A stretch of 64,000 nt of DNA, from assembly GCA_016342655.1 (NCBI GenBank), contig JAEINL010000002.1:51744-115743 (forward strand), in the 5' to 3' direction. The notes below the pieces were generated by a model. It saw only the letters and a list, made by a program, of their open reading frames with translations. It was not told the DNA's origin and searched no databases. Source of the stretch: Sphaerochaeta sp. GTDB lineage: Bacteria > Spirochaetota > Spirochaetia > Sphaerochaetales > Sphaerochaetaceae. Positions 60,220-64,000 of this stretch are shown piece by piece (positions within the stretch are counted from its first letter, which is position 1; each line of letters starts with the position of its first letter). The translations under genes and the position numbers were made by a program.

Positions 60220-61024
60220 GGTCTCCTATAAAGTAGATTGCACATTTTTCTTTTTCACTTATTTACCTCCAGTATTCTAGACAAGCAGAGCCCGGGCATG
60301 TGCAACCCCGTCAGGGGCCTGGATCTTCAATTCCTATCTGGGATGCTTGGTTTTAATGACAAAGACCGGAGTGTAAGACTCTTGGTAAGGATGCAAAGTA
60401 GAACTGATTAGGGGCAAGTACAAAAGCATAGACACCAAAGACTATTGTGGTTGAGTAGGTATCTGGATAGGCGCCTGCAACAGAAAGATACATGCCGTTG
60501 CCTCCTTTTCCGAGCAAAGGGGCTTACGTATCTCACCTTGCTTTCCCGGCACTCGCTCGGTAATGGAACCATGGTAATGCTTCCTCTACTTTCGCTTCGT
60601 TGGGGAATGAGAAGAAGGAAAGAGGAAATACAGCAGGATCTTTTTCCTGTGAACATCCATACATCCAATTACTCTGTTAGGCTAGCACTGGCTCTATTTG
60701 TGGTCAGGGCAAGGGCACGATACTTACTTGGTATACGTAACAAAAAGTACAAAGAGTGTAATATGATATATATAAGCTTATATTGGTATGAAATAAGTTC
60801 TTGATTTAGCTAAAAATCCATTACAAATTTGTTTAAAGTACAAATGATGTCATATGATAGATAAAGTAAAAAATATATAATTTGTTTAAATATATACAAA
60901 AAATAATTTCTGTATAAGAATAATGAAAATTATAAAAAATAAAAATACTTTGTATTGACATATGTTTCAAAAGTCAGTACTCTTCATTCAAGAAATCAAA
61001 TATTAGAAAAAAAAGGATGATTCC
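60220..61024. other. 805-bp gene-free, partly AT-rich region
   Basis: It contains repeat copy D (60496-60605) and an AT-rich tract (60780-61010). An open stretch near 60290-60405 (SPGMCNPVRGLDLQFLSG) has no start and no recognised family and may be a gene fossil. No convincing gene is present. Confidence 0.5.
60496..60605 (-). repeat. dispersed hairpin-rich repeat, copy D (truncated)
   Basis: On the minus strand it starts CATT-CCCCAACGAAGCGAAAGT and matches copy A for about 110 bp up to GGAGGCAACG, where similarity ends. The last three hairpin arms are lost, and several substitutions weaken the first hairpin, so this is a decaying copy. Confidence 0.8.
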
Positions 61025-61567
61025 ATGAAAAAAATAATTACCTTAATAGCTCTTATGACACTAGTAACCACCTTCGCATTCGCAACAACGCCTCCCGCAT
61101 TCCTTCAGCTGAACATGCATGTCGAAGAGTCCATAGCAACCAAAATTACAGATGGTCATATAGCCTATGCTGCATTATTTGATGAGTCGGTAATCCTTAC
61201 CGTAAAGGAGGTTGTCCTTGATAATGCCAATTCCGCTACTGACACAGAGTTCTACTTCAACATCCTGACGAACAAAGCGAACGCAACTCTCCAAGTTTCT
61301 GTAAGACCGGTCAGCTTTATGAGACAGGGTGGTGGAGCCTCTGCAATCAAATACTGGATTTATGAAACCGACAAGAGTGGAAATGGCTTACTATCAGCAG
61401 GTTCAACTAGTCCTTTCCAAAACTTTTACACTGTAACTTCTGCCGGAAATGGCCAGAGAATGCTTGATAGCAGAAAGCTGATTGTAGAAGTGAGCAACGA
61501 GGATTTCCAAAGCACCGTAGCCGGTGATTTCCAAGCCACAATTGCCTTACAGGTTTCCTCTAACTAA
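61025..61567 (+). CDS. small exported protein of unknown function
   Basis: 180 residues with a clear signal peptide (MKKIITLIALMTLVTTFAFA, cleavage after AFA), giving a ~160-residue secreted or periplasmic protein. The mature part is beta-rich and poor in Cys (FLQLNMHVEESIATKI, TEFYFNILTNKANATLQVSV, FQATIALQVSSN), somewhat like pilin-subunit or spore-coat-like (SCPU) folds, but I do not recognise a family. AAAGGATG upstream serves as ribosome site. It has its own terminator and an unusually AT-rich upstream region. Confidence 0.78.
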   Translation: MKKIITLIALMTLVTTFAFATTPPAFLQLNMHVEESIATKITDGHIAYAALFDESVILTVKEVVLDNANSATDTEFYFNILTNKANATLQVSVRPVSFMRQGGGASAIKYWIYETDKSGNGLLSAGSTSPFQNFYTVTSAGNGQRMLDSRKLIVEVSNEDFQSTVAGDFQATIALQVSSN

Positions 61568-61588
61568 TTCCCCAACAGTCCGAGTCTG

Positions 61589-61622
61589 AAGCTGTTGTCC
61601 TTGCACGGGCAACAGCTTTTTT
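61589..61622 (+). terminator. rho-independent terminator
   Basis: AAGCTGTTG...CAACAGCTT is a 9-bp stem followed by TTTTTT, 22 nt after the exported-protein stop. Confidence 0.85.
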
Positions 61623-61719
61623 GTTGTTCGGGGAGTACGTACAAATGTACTAAAGAATTACTTTCATATTGACTTTAATTTGTACTGAATGATGGTGTTA
61701 TGTACGAATTGCTCTAGAA

Positions 61720-61757
61720 AGGGTGAAGACTCCCCAATCAAAAGTTGTCTTCACCCT
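61720..61757. other. 11-bp inverted repeat in the gap before adk
   Basis: AGGGTGAAGAC and GTCTTCACCCT pair across a 16-nt loop. There is no T-run. The remaining bases of 61623-61993 hold no gene. Confidence 0.5.
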
Positions 61758-61993
61758 GCAAATGATACTGCTTCTAGTAGTTTGCAACATTCTTGCTTGG
61801 TGAGCAAGTATTCGGACAGGAATCCATCGCAAAATTGCTAGTAGTGAAACAAAGCCGTTGAAGTGTGAATTCCTGTGGCTATTTTAGCTAAAATCATCCA
61901 TACCATGAAACATGGTACCAATTTGTCATTTGGGGAGGACAAGAAAAAGATAGTGTGATACTGTTTACCAATCTTTCTCTGATGAGGTGAACT

Positions 61994-62620
61994 ATGAATC
62001 TAGTGTTTCTCGGCCCTCCAGGTGCCGGAAAAGGGACTATTGCGTCCCAGGCGAAAGTACAGTATGACATCCCGCACATTTCAACCGGGGACCTGTTCCG
62101 CAATCATATCAAACATGAAACAGAATTGGGCAAGCAAGTCAAGGCCATCCTATCCAGGGGGGATTTGGTTCCTGACAGCATTACCATCGCCATGGTCAAA
62201 GAGCGACTTGCAGAAGATGATGCCAAGAAAGGCTTCATCCTTGACGGTTTCCCAAGGACTATTATTCAGGCAGAGGCTCTTGAAGGGATGACAACTTTGG
62301 ATGCAGTCGTCAATTTCAAACTTGGCCGTGAAGAGATAATCAAGAGACTTTCGGGACGCAGGATGTGTAAATCCACCGGAAGAATCTATCACCTTATCTA
62401 TGATCCCCCCAAGAAAGAAGGCCTCGATGATGAGACAGGAGAGCCTTTGATGCAACGCGATGATGACAAGCCTGAGGCAATCGCCCATCGTCTTGATGTC
62501 TACCTAGAGCAGACCGAACCTCTTATTGCCTTCTATAAGGAGGAAGGGTTGTTAGTTGATATTGATGCCTCTCACTCTCCTGATACTGTTATGGCAGAAT
62601 TGGTCAGTGTCCTGAAATAG
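61994..62620 (+). CDS. adk: adenylate kinase
   Basis: This enzyme interconverts ATP + AMP and 2 ADP. 208 residues: P-loop FLGPPGAGKGT, AMP-binding HISTGDLFRNHI, the NMP/core block GFILDGFPRTIIQAEAL, and a LID region GRRMCKSTGRIYHLIYDPPKKEGLDDETGEPLMQRDDD. The LID has one Cys only, so it is not the zinc type. The C-terminus is DIDASHSPDTVMAEL. GAGGTGA precedes the start. Confidence 0.96.
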   Translation: MNLVFLGPPGAGKGTIASQAKVQYDIPHISTGDLFRNHIKHETELGKQVKAILSRGDLVPDSITIAMVKERLAEDDAKKGFILDGFPRTIIQAEALEGMTTLDAVVNFKLGREEIIKRLSGRRMCKSTGRIYHLIYDPPKKEGLDDETGEPLMQRDDDKPEAIAHRLDVYLEQTEPLIAFYKEEGLLVDIDASHSPDTVMAELVSVLK

Positions 62621-62689
62621 CAGGAAAACTAGAGATGATCCTACAGGTGATAGCTATAAGCAATGAAGACCTGCCATGCATTTGGTAGG

Positions 62690-62992
62690 TCCTCGTTGTT
62701 GCTTATCCAGGCTCCTTGTCTGCCTTGTTCCAAAAAAAAGGTTCCTACATCTATGAGAATGCTCGTCAATATAGGGACAATAAAAAGGGTGATGGGGTTG
62801 CGAACATTTCTCCTCAATCAATGTTTCGTTTAAGGTTGAACCTTCTTTCCTCAGTTCGTTGCATCTACTCATCATGACCAGACTATCATTGACTACAACT
62901 CCCGTTACTGCCAACATGCCAAAGACAGCACACTCAGAGGATGCCCCATCGTCATATGTTCGAGTATAGCTCCAACAAATTCGAAAGGCATA
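62690..62992 (-). pseudogene. fragment of an RND-type efflux transporter
   Basis: Three minus-strand pieces in different frames form a continuous RND membrane region: PFEFVGAILEHMTMGHPLSVLS, then FGMLAVTGVVVNDSLVMMSRCNELRKEG, then RRNVRNPITLFIVPILTSILIDVG. At least two frameshifts separate them. GVVVND is the conserved transmembrane motif of AcrB-like pumps. Only about 100 of ~1000 residues remain. Confidence 0.8.
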
Positions 62993-63153
62993 GCAGACAT
63001 GATCACCAGAGGATATATTTAAAATATACCCTTAAAAGAGTTTAGTTGTTTTTGATATCATGGTATGATGATAAGAGGGTAGTATTAAAAAAATGCTTGT
63101 TGATTTTTACCTGACAAGATGTCTTAATACCTAATTAATGGTGGAGGAAACTC

Positions 63154-63435
63154 ATGCAAAAGGAATTAGAGAAATCAGAGAAACATACAAAAGCTCAATT
63201 CTGGAAGTGTGCTTTACAAGTAAACCCCTTTAATTATAACTCGAAGTATAGAAACAAAGATCATGGATTATCTGAAGATGAATATAATAACAAACTTCGT
63301 CAAGTTGCATTAGAAAACAATATCAAAATTTTGGGAATAGCAAATCATGGTAGCGTTGAAGAAATCGACAATATCCGCAAAGCGATGGAAGGTTCTGGAA
63401 TTATTGTTTTTCCTGGATTTGAAATAGAATCGTAA
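63154..63435 (+). pseudogene. N-terminal fragment of a TrlF-family PHP/AAA ATPase (defence-type) gene
   Basis: The 93 residues (FWKCALQVNPFNYNSKYRNKD, HGLSEDEYNNKL, ILGIANHGSVEEIDNIRKAM, GIIVFPGFEIES) match the start of TrlF-type proteins, which join a PHP-like N-terminus to an SMC-like ATPase of ~900 residues. Here the frame stops right after EIES and the following 200 bp is non-coding. Ribosome site GGTGGAGG and start are intact, so a short peptide could still be made. The island nature (AT-rich, near mobile remnants) fits an eroded defence gene. Confidence 0.75.
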
Positions 63436-63677
63436 CTGTTTAGTCGTGCAAAATTATTAGCTAATTATATCCATGACAAGCATATAATCAATCTTTAGAG
63501 TTTCAAACCATCTTTCCTGAGGGGAGGCCTTCTAGGGCCTTCCTTGTGTATCTCCTGGGCTTTTGGACGCCTATATAGACGTTTAAATGTTTGTATAATA
63601 TACAGTTATATATGTTTTAAGGTTGACTTTCACCCTTTTCTCATGCTACAATGGACAGCATAAAAGAGGGGTTGTCC
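63436..63677. other. gene-free stretch with promoter for the next gene
   Basis: It contains GGAGGCCTTCTAGGGCCTTCC, an imperfect hairpin at ~63525-63545, and a promoter TTGACT-18 bp-TACAAT at 63623-63652. Confidence 0.5.
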
Positions 63678-63959
63678 ATGGGTAAGAATCGCAAAAACAG
63701 CAACGATAATGAAGTCTTGAAAGGGACTTCATCAAATATCCCCGCTGATCTTCCTGCTGATATCCAGGCCCTTTTTGCAATCATTGAATCCCTAAGGGAT
63801 ATCGTCGCAGCTCAAAACAGGATCATTGAATCCAACAACAGTGCTGATCTTCCTTTGGACATCAGATCCCTTGTCGCTACTATCATATCCCTGAATGAAA
63901 CCATCGAAGCACTTACCAAAGCCGTAAGCGTAAATTCGAGCCCCCTACAAAGATCATGA
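63678..63959 (+). CDS. small protein with two internal repeats, possibly mobile-element-related
   Basis: 93 residues from ATG 63678 (GAGGGG upstream; the track begins at 63651). After a polar start it holds two related ~30-residue blocks, ADLPADIQALFAIIESLRDIVAAQNRIIESNN and ADLPLDIRSLVATIISLNETIEALTKAVSV, each a heptad-rich coiled coil. I recall similar short coiled-coil leaders in IS66-type transposases, but this is weak. It ends by TGA 32 nt before another ribosome site and start codon at the window edge, so it is probably the first gene of an operon or split element. Confidence 0.5.
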   Translation: MGKNRKNSNDNEVLKGTSSNIPADLPADIQALFAIIESLRDIVAAQNRIIESNNSADLPLDIRSLVATIISLNETIEALTKAVSVNSSPLQRS

Positions 63960-63991
63960 ACAATATCCGACAATGATAATCGTTGGAGGAT

Positions 63992-64000
63992 ATGATGATG
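63992..64000 (+). CDS. start of a gene cut by the window end
   Basis: GGAGG lies about 4 nt before ATGATGATG, the last nine bases. Nothing can be said about the product. Confidence 0.4.

Overview
The window looks like the chromosome of a free-living, non-pathogenic spirochaete, most likely Sphaerochaeta or a close relative. I infer this from gene content only: exported solute-binding proteins whose signal peptides end in the pattern LFAAGAQ, many sugar-type ABC transporters, several c-di-GMP proteins, moderate GC, and IS4/IS1634-type transposases. No species call can be proven from this sequence alone.

Layout. 0-4 kb: a GlcD-type flavoprotein oxidase, a universal stress protein, and a wrecked transposase interrupted by a ~153 bp hairpin-rich repeat. 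4-9.3 kb: a Na+:amino-acid symporter, a YgeY-type hydrolase with a broken second copy, a cupin-HTH regulator and arginine deiminase. 9.3-9.9 kb: a hairpin-rich gap with a dihydrolipoamide dehydrogenase remnant and a 33-residue lysine-rich protein that the ORF track misses. 10-18.3 kb: a membrane methyltransferase, a GGDEF protein, an operon joining two PTS-EIIA-like regulators to a cation:proton antiporter, a GNAT enzyme, a YwqK/MORN protein and a GGDEF/HD-GYP sensor. 18.7-24.6 kb: an Afu/Fbp-type ABC importer with a fused permease, followed by a secreted 5'-nucleotidase. 24.9-28 kb: a ribbon-helix-helix/SPFH pair and a complete IS element with matched terminal inverted repeats.

28-36.7 kb is a sugar-acid utilisation locus: UlaE-like epimerase, beta-propeller-like protein, UlaG-like lactonase, ABC importer, DeoR regulator and a divergent FGGY kinase. 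36.8-42 kb is a polyamine operon (speA, carboxyspermidine dehydrogenase, carboxyspermidine decarboxylase, speB) that can make spermidine without S-adenosylmethionine decarboxylase. 42-50.9 kb holds a TPR protein, a methyltransferase, ThpR, a GH4 glycosidase, a tRNA-Met(CAT), a CYTH protein, an oxidoreductase and PlsC. 50.9-53.7 kb is a vitamin B12 importer under a cobalamin riboswitch. 53.8-60.1 kb holds RNase HI, a split chromate transporter, a TPR lipoprotein, a UPRT-like enzyme and another sugar ABC importer. 60.2-64 kb is a degraded, AT-rich accessory stretch with a repeat copy, an exported protein, adenylate kinase, an RND-pump remnant and a truncated TrlF-type defence gene.

Four threads stand out. 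First, four copies of a hairpin-rich dispersed repeat; removing one from the transposase with one copy of its flanking duplication restores the reading frame. Second, at least six genes have a good sigma70 promoter ending only 5-7 nt before the start codon with no room for a usual 5' leader, suggesting habitual leaderless mRNAs. Third, an ascorbate-like degradation locus in which an ABC importer plus kinase appears to replace the PTS. Fourth, an antiporter operon apparently controlled by PTS-EIIA/P-II-like partners. Start sites were re-chosen where Shine-Dalgarno position, overlaps or signal peptides contradicted the ORF track.
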